Below are positions 7,416 to 13,020 of a stretch of DNA of 13,020 nucleotides, piece after piece. Under the pieces are notes generated by a model, which made no database searches, was not told the origin of the DNA, and was given only the letters and a program-made list of their open reading frames with translations. Source of the stretch: Christensenella sp. UBA3792 (GTDB lineage: Bacteria; Bacillota; Clostridia; Christensenellales; CAG-138); assembly GCA_002369195.1 (NCBI GenBank), contig DFEW01000069.1, positions 1 to 13,020 of the forward strand, written 5' to 3'. The stretch's first letter is position 1, and each line of letters begins with the position of its first letter. A program made the translations under genes and the position numbers.

Positions 7416-8878
7416 TTTCCGTGAGCTTTGAGGAACGGGCGGGGATCGGTCTCAACTATATCCTGGACAACCTGCACGGCTGCAGCCCGTTCGGGCTTGA
7501 GCGCATCCGGCATCTGCGCTTTTACGCGCCGGACGAGCGCGCGCTTTTGGAAGCGGAGCTCGATAACACCGAAAAGGCGGCGTCGTCGGTCGAGGGATCG
7601 AAGGACGTGCTCGAAAAAATCGCGGTCGAGCTGTGCCGCCTAAAGGACATCCGTCCCTCGCTCAGACGGCTCAGGGAGGGGGACTGCCTCGATGCGGTCG
7701 AACTGTTCGAGCTCAAAGGGTATCTCGAACGCATCGGCGCGCTGATCCCGCTGCTTGCAGAATGGAACGCGTCGGCAAAGCTACACGGCGTTGCGCTGCA
7801 CGACCCGTCCGCGGCGATGCAGGTGCTCGATCCGGAGCGGACGCGCTCGCGCGGGTTCTATATTCCCGACAGCGCGTCGGAGGGGCTTCGGGCGGTGCGC
7901 AGGGCGAAAAAGGCGGTCGAGGAGCGGCTGTATCGCGCGCAAAGCGACGCGGAGCGAACCGACCTCAAGCTGGAGCGCACGCGCATCTGCGCCGACGAGG
8001 AAGCGGAGGAGCGCAAGGTGCGCGAGACGATGTGCCGAAAGCTGATGCCGATGGCGGACGACCTGCTTGCCGACGCGCAGACGCTCGGCGCGGTCGATTT
8101 TCTGATCCAGAAGGCGCAGTTCGCGGCGCGCCGCGGCTGCGTGCGTCCGACGCTGACGGAGACGGAGCTGGAGCTGACCGACATGGTGAATCCGGAACTG
8201 GACGATCTGCTGCGGCAGAAGGGACGGGCGTTCGTGCCCGTTTCGATCGCGCTCGATCGCGGGGCGACGGTCATCACCGGCGCGAACATGGGCGGCAAGA
8301 GCGTCGCCTTAAAGACGCTGGCGCTGAGCGTGCTGCTGTGTCATGCGGGCTTTCTGGTGCCGGCAGCGGCGGCGCGGATCCCGATGTTCGCCTGCATCCG
8401 GATGCTGTTCGACGATCTGTCCTCGATGCGCTCGGGACTGTCGGGGTTCGGCTCGGAGATCGTGCAGTTCAAAAAAGCGCTGGAGGCGGCGAAGCAGGGC
8501 TATGCGCTGCTGCTGTTCGACGAGTTCGCGCGCGGCACGAATCCGGACGAAGGCGCGCTGATCGTGCAGGCGGTCGTGCACTACCTGAACGGCATCGACG
8601 CGATCTCGGTGCTCTCCACGCACTACGACCGGGTCGCGGAGGAAGCGTCGCGCCACTATCAGATCATCGGGCTCAAGGACGTCGATCCGGATGCGATCGC
8701 GCGGGAGATCGGACCGAACATCGAGGACGGCGTGGAGGCGATCGCGCGGCACATGAACTACGGGCTGTACCGCATCGAAGGCAGGGCGGACTGCCCGCGC
8801 GATGCGCTGCACATCTGCAGGATGCTGTCGCTGGAGCCGGAGATTCTCGAACGCATCGAACAAAAGTACCGTTCGTAA
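7412..8878 (+). CDS. kamC: KamC, MutS-related reactivase ATPase of lysine 5,6-aminomutase
   Basis: 488 residues. The C-terminal third is a MutS-type ABC ATPase: Walker A GANMGGKS (290-297), LLLFDEFARGTNP around 366-378 (Walker B Asp370-Glu371) and STHYD about 35 residues later (switch region). The N-terminal half is helical, like the MutS lever/clamp region. The mismatch-recognition domain of true MutS, with its FxE motif, is absent and the protein is about half the length of MutS, so DNA mismatch repair is unlikely. Such proteins sit next to kamB and the lysine fermentation genes and are thought to use ATP to exchange damaged cobalamin from lysine 5,6-aminomutase. The ATG at 7412 overlaps the kamB stop; the longer upstream frame reading (from 7295) is not needed. 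The stop codon lies inside an inverted repeat. Confidence 0.85.
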   Translation: MISVSFEERAGIGLNYILDNLHGCSPFGLERIRHLRFYAPDERALLEAELDNTEKAASSVEGSKDVLEKIAVELCRLKDIRPSLRRLREGDCLDAVELFELKGYLERIGALIPLLAEWNASAKLHGVALHDPSAAMQVLDPERTRSRGFYIPDSASEGLRAVRRAKKAVEERLYRAQSDAERTDLKLERTRICADEEAEERKVRETMCRKLMPMADDLLADAQTLGAVDFLIQKAQFAARRGCVRPTLTETELELTDMVNPELDDLLRQKGRAFVPVSIALDRGATVITGANMGGKSVALKTLALSVLLCHAGFLVPAAAARIPMFACIRMLFDDLSSMRSGLSGFGSEIVQFKKALEAAKQGYALLLFDEFARGTNPDEGALIVQAVVHYLNGIDAISVLSTHYDRVAEEASRHYQIIGLKDVDPDAIAREIGPNIEDGVEAIARHMNYGLYRIEGRADCPRDALHICRMLSLEPEILERIEQKYRS

Positions 8879-8900
8879 CGCACTTTATGCTTTACGAACG
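8870..8900. repeat. inverted repeat spanning the kamC stop codon
   Basis: CGTTCGTAA (8870-8878, containing the kamC TAA) pairs perfectly with TTACGAACG (8892-8900). After one C/T mismatch, GCA (8880-8882) pairs with TGC (8888-8890) around a five-base loop. No T-run follows, so it is not a standard terminator. It could be an mRNA 3' hairpin that protects kamBC from decay, a weak pause, or a DNA operator, since the 3' arm covers the putative -35 of the next gene. Confidence 0.55.
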
Positions 8901-8919
8901 CGCGGCTTTGGGATATACT
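8891..8919 (+). promoter_or_regulatory. possible promoter of the alpha/beta hydrolase gene
   Basis: TATACT (8914-8919) is a good -10; TTTACG (8891-8896) at 17-base spacing is a four-of-six -35. Transcription would begin near 8926, with the purine-rich ribosome binding site AAAGGAAAGG at 8932-8941. Read-through from kamC is also possible because no clear terminator separates them. Confidence 0.45.
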
Positions 8920-8951
8920 GAAACCATGCTAAAAGGAAAGGATACAAGGGT

Positions 8952-9875
8952 ATGAAGCAGGAGTTCTATTTCCCGTCGAAGGACGGACTGACGCAGATCC
9001 ACGCGATCGAATGGATTCCCGAAACGAAGGTGCGCGCGGTGCTGCAGATCGCGCACGGCATGGTCGAGTTCATCGACCGCTACGACCGGTTCGCGTCGTT
9101 CATGGCGTCGCAGGGATTCTACGTGGTCGGCAACGATCATCTCGGACACGGCAAGTCCGTCACGGACGAGTCGCAGCTCGGCTACTTTGCCAAGCATGAC
9201 GGCAACTTCTGCGTGCTCGGCGACATGCAGCAGCTGCGCGAGGACACGCAAAAGAAGTATCCGGATGTTCCGTACTTTCTGCTCGGGCACAGCATGGGCT
9301 CCTTCCTTGCGCGGCAGTTCATCGAGAAGTTCGGCGAAGGGCTGTCCGGCGCGATCATCATGGGCACCGGCTATCAGCCGACGGCGACGCTCGACCTCGG
9401 CATCGCGCTCACCGGTGTCCTCCAGAAGGCGAGAGGCGGACACTACCGCAGCGCGATGATCAACAACACGGCGCTCGGCTCCTACAACGCGAAGTTCGAG
9501 CCCGGCCGCACGAAGAACGACTGGCTGACCAAGGACGAAGCGATCGTCGACGCGTACGAGGCGAACCCGCTCAACCAGTTCATGTTCACCGTCAACGGCT
9601 ACTACAACCTGTTCCGCGGCATCCGCTACGCGCAGCGGCAGGAGAACCTCGACAAGATCCCGAAGTCCCTGCCGATCCTGGTCGTGTCCGGTGCGAACGA
9701 TCCGGTCGGCGAGTTCGGCAAAGGCCCGAAGATCGTTGCGCAGACGTACCGCGACACCGGCATCAAGGATGTCACGCTGAAGCTGTTTGAGAACGACCGG
9801 CACGAGATTTTGAACGAGCTCGACAGGGAGACCGTCGACGCGTTTATCCTCGACTGGCTGACCGCGCGCATGTGA
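8952..9875 (+). CDS. alpha/beta hydrolase, monoacylglycerol lipase/lysophospholipase-like
   Basis: 307 residues of the alpha/beta hydrolase fold (serine aminopeptidase S33/Hydrolase_4 type). The oxyanion-region motif is IAHGMVEF (33-40), the nucleophile elbow is GHSMG with Ser114, the acid is Asp250 in SGANDPVG, and the base is His284 in NDRHEILNE; NDHLGHGKS (61-69) is also typical of lysophospholipase/monoglyceride lipase-like members. No signal peptide is seen, so it is cytoplasmic. Substrates of this family range from lysophospholipids and monoglycerides to small esters, thioesters and amides, so the reaction cannot be named. It sits between kamC and the riboswitch-controlled kal operon, on the same strand, but is not a known enzyme of the lysine pathway. 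The start at 8952 follows AAAGGAAAGG. No terminator was seen between it and the next promoter. Confidence 0.85.
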   Translation: MKQEFYFPSKDGLTQIHAIEWIPETKVRAVLQIAHGMVEFIDRYDRFASFMASQGFYVVGNDHLGHGKSVTDESQLGYFAKHDGNFCVLGDMQQLREDTQKKYPDVPYFLLGHSMGSFLARQFIEKFGEGLSGAIIMGTGYQPTATLDLGIALTGVLQKARGGHYRSAMINNTALGSYNAKFEPGRTKNDWLTKDEAIVDAYEANPLNQFMFTVNGYYNLFRGIRYAQRQENLDKIPKSLPILVVSGANDPVGEFGKGPKIVAQTYRDTGIKDVTLKLFENDRHEILNELDRETVDAFILDWLTARM

Positions 9876-9905
9876 GCAACCTCAGCCGCAAAGTCTGAAA
9901 ATACC

Positions 9906-9935
9906 TTGACAATCACAGCCGGAATCGGGTATAAT
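9906..9935 (+). promoter_or_regulatory. consensus sigma-A promoter of the kal-kce-kdd-kamA operon
   Basis: Perfect -35 TTGACA (9906-9911), 18-base spacer, perfect -10 TATAAT (9930-9935). Predicted start is about 9942, some 15 bases before the riboswitch. A promoter this strong suggests constitutive initiation, with control passed to the RNA element downstream. Confidence 0.88.
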
Positions 9936-9956
9936 TTTTATACAGAATTCCGAATG

Positions 9957-10128
9957 AACATCAATAGAGGCGCGGAGGACAGGGTACCTTTCCGATCGGT
10001 CGGGCAGCCGGAACACGTCGGACAGGGAAGGGGTTTTCCGCCGAAAGGACGAGGAACGGCCCATCTTCGCCTTGGAGGCGTCGTGTAAGCGGCGCAACTG
10101 TCATGTGTCTGCATGGAGCGCTATTGGT
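9957..10128 (+). promoter_or_regulatory. lysine riboswitch (L box) aptamer, predicted ON switch
   Basis: The conserved lysine-aptamer landmarks occur in order: ATAGAGGCGCG (9964-9974), AAGGGG followed by GCCGAAAGG (about 10028-10048), AACTGTCATG (10096-10105) and CATGGAGCGCTATTG (10112-10126). They match the order seen in Bacillus subtilis lysC. Helices can be drawn: P1 9960-9967 with 10121-10128 (six Watson-Crick pairs CAATAG/CTATTG plus a G-T and an A-T), part of P2 TCCGA/TCGGA (9991-9995/10018-10022), P3 AAGG-CGAGG with CTTCGCCTT (10045-10054/10065-10073, one bulge), P4 GCGTCG/CGGCGC, and P5 CATG/CATG. Loop 2 GGGC (10002-10005) can kiss loop 3 GCCC (10059-10062), as in known lysine aptamers. 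The P1 3' strand is also part of the terminator, so lysine binding should prevent termination. Confidence 0.92.
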
Positions 10129-10155
10129 CGGATCGACCGACAGCGCTCTTTTTTT
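10115..10155 (+). terminator. intrinsic terminator forming the riboswitch expression platform
   Basis: GAGCGCT (10116-10122) pairs with AGCGCTC (10142-10148), then, after an A/C mismatch, TTGGTCG (10124-10130) pairs with CGACCGA (10134-10140, one G-T) around a GAT loop. Seven Ts follow (10149-10155). It lies 63 bases before the kal start. The 5' arm contains the whole 3' strand of aptamer stem P1. Confidence 0.92.
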
Positions 10156-10218
10156 GTCGTCCGAGCCGGTTCGGAACGGCTGCACCCCTTGAAAAACTTG
10201 ATAAAGGAGACGGAATCC

Positions 10219-10626
10219 ATGGAAAAATTCTCATCCCTGCTTCGCCTTCGCATGAGCGCGAAGGATGCCCACTACGGCGGAAACCTCGTTGACGGCGCGC
10301 ATATGGTGCACCTGTTCGGCGACGTCGCGACCGAGCTGCTCATTCAGTGCGACGGCGACGAGGGCCTGTTCTGCGCCTACGACAACATCGAGTTTCTCGC
10401 GCCCGTCTACGCCGGCGACTACATCGAGGCGTACGGTGAGATCGACCGCATCGGCAACACCTCCCGCGGCATGACGTTCGAAGCGCGCAAGGTCATACAG
10501 GCGCGTCCGGACATCTCCCCGAGCGCGGCGGAAGTTCTGCCCGAACCGATCGTCGTGTGCCGCGCGCACGGCACCTGCGTCACGCCCAAGGACTGTCAGC
10601 GCATCGACCGCAGCAAGGACAAATAA
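10219..10626 (+). CDS. kal: 3-aminobutyryl-CoA ammonia-lyase
   Basis: 135-residue single-domain protein, a typical size for Kal, which has a hot-dog fold like MaoC-type dehydratases. It removes ammonia from L-3-aminobutyryl-CoA to give crotonyl-CoA, which then enters butyrate formation (EC 4.3.1.14). Family-like segments are [19 protein letters not shown] (about 12-30), FGDVATEL (about 33-40) and [17 protein letters not shown] (about 54-70). Identification is helped strongly by the kce gene starting 10 bases after the stop. The start at 10219 is chosen over upstream in-frame codons because AAAGGAG (10203-10209) is well placed before it and because the earlier codons lie in the riboswitch leader. 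It is the first gene controlled by the lysine riboswitch. Confidence 0.9.
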   Translation: MEKFSSLLRLRMSAKDAHYGGNLVDGAHMVHLFGDVATELLIQCDGDEGLFCAYDNIEFLAPVYAGDYIEAYGEIDRIGNTSRGMTFEARKVIQARPDISPSAAEVLPEPIVVCRAHGTCVTPKDCQRIDRSKDK

Positions 10627-10636
10627 GGAGGATTTC

Positions 10637-11464
10637 ATGGAAAAGCTGATCATTACCGCCGCCATCTGCGGCGCGGAAGTCACCAAGGCGAACAACCCCG
10701 CCGTGCCGTACACCGTCGAGGAAATGGTGCGCGAGGCGAAGCTCGCGTATGAAGCGGGCGCGGCGATCATCCATGTGCATGTGCGCGAGGACGACGGCAC
10801 CCCGACGCAGGACCGCGAGCGCTTCCGCGTCGTCATGGATGCGATCCGCAAGGAGCTGCCCGACGTGATCATGATCCCGTCGACCGGCGGCGCGACCGGC
10901 ATGACGCCCGAGGAGCGTCTGCAGCCGACCGAGCTGTTCCCTGAGATGGCGACGCTCGACTGCGGCACCTGCAACTTCGGCGACGAGGTGTTCGAGAACA
11001 CGATGCCCACGATGCGCGCGTTCGGCAAGCGCATGATCGAAAACAACATCAAGCCGGAATACGAGTGCTTCGAACTCGGTCATATCGACACCGTTCTCAA
11101 TATGGCGAAGAAGGGCGAAGTGCCCGGTGCGCCGATGCAGTTCAACTTCGTGCTCGGCGTCGCCGGCTGCGCGCCCGCAACGGTCGACAACCTGGCGTTC
11201 ATGGTCAACAAGATCCCCGCGGGCTCGACCTGGACGGTCACCGGCGTCGGCCGCTCGGCGTGGACGATGGCGGCCGCCGGCATCATCATGGGCGGCAACG
11301 TGCGCGTCGGCTTCGAGGACAACGTGTACCTCGGAAAGGGTCACAAGGCGGCTTCTAACGGCGAGCTGGTCGCAAAGGTCGTGCGCCTTGCACAGGAACT
11401 CGGACGCGAGATCGCAACGCCCGACGAGGCGAGAGCGATCCTCGGCATGAAGCCGCGTCAGTAA
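10637..11464 (+). CDS. kce: 3-keto-5-aminohexanoate cleavage enzyme
   Basis: 275 residues, the usual Kce length. A zinc-dependent TIM-barrel enzyme (BKACE family) that condenses 3-oxo-5-aminohexanoate with acetyl-CoA and splits it into L-3-aminobutyryl-CoA and acetoacetate (EC 2.3.1.247). Zinc ligands His46 and His48 are in HVHVRE. Other positions that match the residues I recall from the Cloacimonas enzyme are Glu14, Ser82 (PSTGGATG), Thr106, Glu143, and the RVGFED segment holding Arg223, Glu227 (third metal ligand) and Asp228. All expected active-site residues are therefore present, which favours true Kce over other BKACE members, as does the position between kal and kdd. Start at 10637 with AAGGAGG eight bases upstream. 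Confidence 0.95.
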   Translation: MEKLIITAAICGAEVTKANNPAVPYTVEEMVREAKLAYEAGAAIIHVHVREDDGTPTQDRERFRVVMDAIRKELPDVIMIPSTGGATGMTPEERLQPTELFPEMATLDCGTCNFGDEVFENTMPTMRAFGKRMIENNIKPEYECFELGHIDTVLNMAKKGEVPGAPMQFNFVLGVAGCAPATVDNLAFMVNKIPAGSTWTVTGVGRSAWTMAAAGIIMGGNVRVGFEDNVYLGKGHKAASNGELVAKVVRLAQELGREIATPDEARAILGMKPRQ

Positions 11465-11512
11465 CAATCGGAATTTATTCATTCAAATCAAATTGATTCA
11501 GGAGGAAGAACA

Positions 11513-12565
11513 ATGGAACAGTTAAAGGGCAATAAGTACGGCACCCACCGCGTCATCGAGCCGAAGGGCGTTCTGACCCAGGCGGCATGGAAGATCGACA
11601 ACGACATGACCAAGCATTACAGCAACGAAATCATCTGCGACGTCATTTCTCTGAACATCGACTCCGCATCCTTCACCCAGATCGAGGAAGCGTGCGGCGG
11701 CGACGAGCAGAAGATCGGCGAAATGATCCTCGGCATCGTGGCGGAGCGCGGCAAGCAGCAGAACCCGGTCACCGGTTCCGGCGGCATGTTCATCGGCAAG
11801 GTCGCCTACATCGGCGACGACCTGCTGAAGAAGCCCGACTTCGACCTCAAGGTCGGCGACAAGATCGCGTCCCTCGTTTCGCTGTCCATGACGCCGCTTA
11901 AGATCGACCGCATCAAGGCGATCCATAAGGACATTGACCGCGTCGATATCGACGGTCAGGCGGTTCTGTTCGAATCCGCGATCTACGCGAAGCTCCCCGA
12001 GGACATGTCCGAAGCGCTGGCGCTCGCGGCGCTCGACGTGGCAGGCGCACCCGCGCAGGCGAGAAAGCTCCCGAAGGAAGGCGACTCCGTCCTGATCCTC
12101 GGCGCAAACGGCAAGAGCGGCGTGCTCTGCGGCTGGGAAGCGCTGAAAAAGGTCGGCCCGAACGGCAAGGTCGTCGGCGTCGTCCGCAACCCGAAGCAGG
12201 TCCCTGCGCTGATCGAGCTCGGCGTTTACACCGACGTCATCGTTGCGGACTGCACCAAGCCGGTCGAAGTGCTGGAAAAGGCGCTCGAAGTCAACGGCGG
12301 CAAGGAATATGACATCTCCATCAGCTGCGTCAACATCGAATCCTGCGAGATGAGCGCGATCCTGCCGGTTCGCGACGACGGTCTCGTCTACTTCTTCTCG
12401 ATGGCGACCTCCTTCACCAAGGCGGCGCTGGGCGCGGAAGGCGTCGGCAAGGACGTCACGATGATCGTCGGCAACGGCTACACCAAGAACCATGCCGAGA
12501 TCACGCTCAACGTGCTGCGCGAGAACGAAAAGCTCAGAAAGCTGTTCGACGAAAAATACTGCTGA
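11513..12565 (+). CDS. kdd: L-erythro-3,5-diaminohexanoate dehydrogenase
   Basis: 350 residues, matching Kdd. It oxidises L-erythro-3,5-diaminohexanoate to 3-oxo-5-aminohexanoate with NAD(P)+ and release of ammonia (EC 1.4.1.11). The protein has a medium-chain-reductase-like shape: an N-terminal catalytic part, then a Rossmann domain beginning SVLILGANGKSG (192-203) with the glycine pattern GANGKSG, and a second strand ending VVGVVRN (220-226). The typical zinc-binding cysteines of alcohol dehydrogenases are not apparent. The position after kce fits the pathway. AGGAGG (11500-11505) lies 7 bases before the ATG. A 48-base AT-rich gap separates it from kce with no promoter or hairpin seen. Confidence 0.93.
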   Translation: MEQLKGNKYGTHRVIEPKGVLTQAAWKIDNDMTKHYSNEIICDVISLNIDSASFTQIEEACGGDEQKIGEMILGIVAERGKQQNPVTGSGGMFIGKVAYIGDDLLKKPDFDLKVGDKIASLVSLSMTPLKIDRIKAIHKDIDRVDIDGQAVLFESAIYAKLPEDMSEALALAALDVAGAPAQARKLPKEGDSVLILGANGKSGVLCGWEALKKVGPNGKVVGVVRNPKQVPALIELGVYTDVIVADCTKPVEVLEKALEVNGGKEYDISISCVNIESCEMSAILPVRDDGLVYFFSMATSFTKAALGAEGVGKDVTMIVGNGYTKNHAEITLNVLRENEKLRKLFDEKYC

Positions 12566-12574
12566 TCCGACCCG

Positions 12575-12611
12575 GCAAGAGCAGGCAAAGCGTCCTGCTC
12601 TTGCGGTCTTT
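12575..12611 (+). terminator. strong hairpin with short T tract between kdd and kamA
   Basis: GCAAGAGCAGG (12575-12585) pairs perfectly, 11 bp, with CCTGCTCTTGC (12594-12604) around an eight-base loop, followed by GGTCTTTTC. The T tract is interrupted and begins three bases after the stem, so this may be a partial terminator. No promoter fits between it and kamA. Confidence 0.65.
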
Positions 12612-12641
12612 TCATTACGACGTTAGGAGGATTTTTACCCG

Positions 12642-13020
12642 ATGAAAACCCGCAACGGTCTCTTTGCCGACGTCCCCGAAGAACTCTGGAACGATTGGCA
12701 TTGGCAGGTCAAGAACCGCGCCGAAACGCTGGACGATCTCAAAAAGATCATGACCCTGACCCCCGACGAGGAGGAGGGCGTGCGCAAGACGCTCGGCAAG
12801 CTGCGCATGGCGATCACGCCGTATTATCTGTCGCTGATCGACCTCGACGATCCCTACGATCCGATCCGCAAGATGGCGATCCCGCGCGCGGAGGAGCTCG
12901 ATTACGCCGATTACGAGAATGCCGACCCGCTGCATGAGGATACCGATTCGCCGACGCCCGGTCTCACGCACCGCTATCCGGACCGCGTTCTGCTGCTCAT
13001 CACCGATATGTGCTCGATGT
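12642..13020 (+). CDS. kamA: L-lysine 2,3-aminomutase, 3' end cut by window edge
   Basis: The first 126 codons of KamA, the radical SAM, PLP-dependent enzyme that turns L-lysine into L-beta-lysine (EC 5.4.3.2), the first step of the pathway. Visible signs are WNDWHWQVKNR (about 16-26), LRMAITPYYLSLID (about 56-69), the PIRKMAIPRAEEL segment (about 76-88), and LLLITDMCSM at the very edge (about 117-126). Cys124 is the first cysteine of the expected CxxxCxxC iron-sulfur cluster motif and agrees with position 125 in the clostridial enzyme as I recall it. Start at 12642 with AGGAGG (12625-12630) 11 bases upstream, slightly long. The gene lies after the kdd hairpin and so may be expressed at a different level from kal-kce-kdd. 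Confidence 0.93.
   Translation, partial: MKTRNGLFADVPEELWNDWHWQVKNRAETLDDLKKIMTLTPDEEEGVRKTLGKLRMAITPYYLSLIDLDDPYDPIRKMAIPRAEELDYADYENADPLHEDTDSPTPGLTHRYPDRVLLLITDMCSM

Noticed and set aside
7412..8878. KamC as a DNA mismatch repair MutS
   Set aside because: It lacks the mismatch-recognition domain, is about half-length, and is coupled to kamB next to lysine fermentation genes.
9883..9905. A terminator between the hydrolase and the kal promoter
   Set aside because: No stable stem followed by a T tract is present in the short gap, so read-through into the riboswitch leader cannot be excluded.
10185..10209. A translational switch in which CCCCTT pairs with the kal ribosome binding site
   Set aside because: Only about four base pairs are possible (CCTT with AAGG) across a 13-base loop, too weak beside the strong terminator that already explains control.
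10072..10218. An upstream start for kal
   Set aside because: The added codons run through the aptamer and terminator and lack a ribosome binding site, while AAAGGAG sits properly before 10219.
1..13020. CRISPR arrays, tRNAs, rRNAs, insertion sequences, prophage genes
   Set aside because: No regularly spaced repeats, transposase-like or phage-like proteins were seen, and apart from the 343-base riboswitch gap the intergenic spaces are all under 140 bases.

Overview
The window reads as a piece of a GC-rich (by eye about 60% or more) anaerobic bacterium of the Clostridia/Bacillota type. The reasons are strong AGGAGG ribosome binding sites, sigma-A-like TTGACA/TATAAT promoters, tightly packed operons, a lysine riboswitch with an intrinsic terminator, and the complete start of a lysine-to-butyrate fermentation cluster. 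No phage, insertion sequence, CRISPR array, tRNA or rRNA was seen. Genus and species cannot be assigned from the sequence alone.

Left part (1-3631, minus strand): a two-gene glycoside operon. A GH2 beta-galactosidase/beta-glucuronidase-type enzyme is followed, with no gap (stop TAA directly joined to ATG), by a GH36 alpha-galactosidase that runs off the left edge. Neither has a signal peptide, so they probably act on imported galactosides in the cytoplasm.

Middle (3742-6346, minus strand): a lysophospholipid-type acyltransferase carrying a zinc ribbon and a C-terminal extension overlaps by 17 bases with a YfcC/DcuC-type multi-spanning transporter. The pair has a consensus-like promoter whose -10 box lies inside a perfect 12-base palindrome, and it probably ends at a hairpin near 3691-3717.

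Right part (6483-13020, plus strand): lysine fermentation. kamB and kamC (predicted reactivation system for lysine 5,6-aminomutase) overlap by ATGA and have their own extended -10 promoter. An alpha/beta hydrolase of unknown role follows. Next come a near-perfect sigma-A promoter and a lysine riboswitch with a terminator, then kal, kce, kdd and the first 126 codons of kamA. Together these give lysine -> beta-lysine (KamA) -> 3,5-diaminohexanoate (KamD/E, expected just downstream but not in the window) -> 3-oxo-5-aminohexanoate (Kdd) -> 3-aminobutyryl-CoA plus acetoacetate (Kce) -> crotonyl-CoA plus ammonia (Kal).

The most interesting observation is the riboswitch. The 3' strand of its P1 stem (10121-10128) lies inside the 5' arm of the terminator (10115-10130), so aptamer and terminator are mutually exclusive. 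This predicts a lysine-induced ON switch for a catabolic operon, the reverse of the usual lysine riboswitch that shuts off lysine synthesis or uptake.
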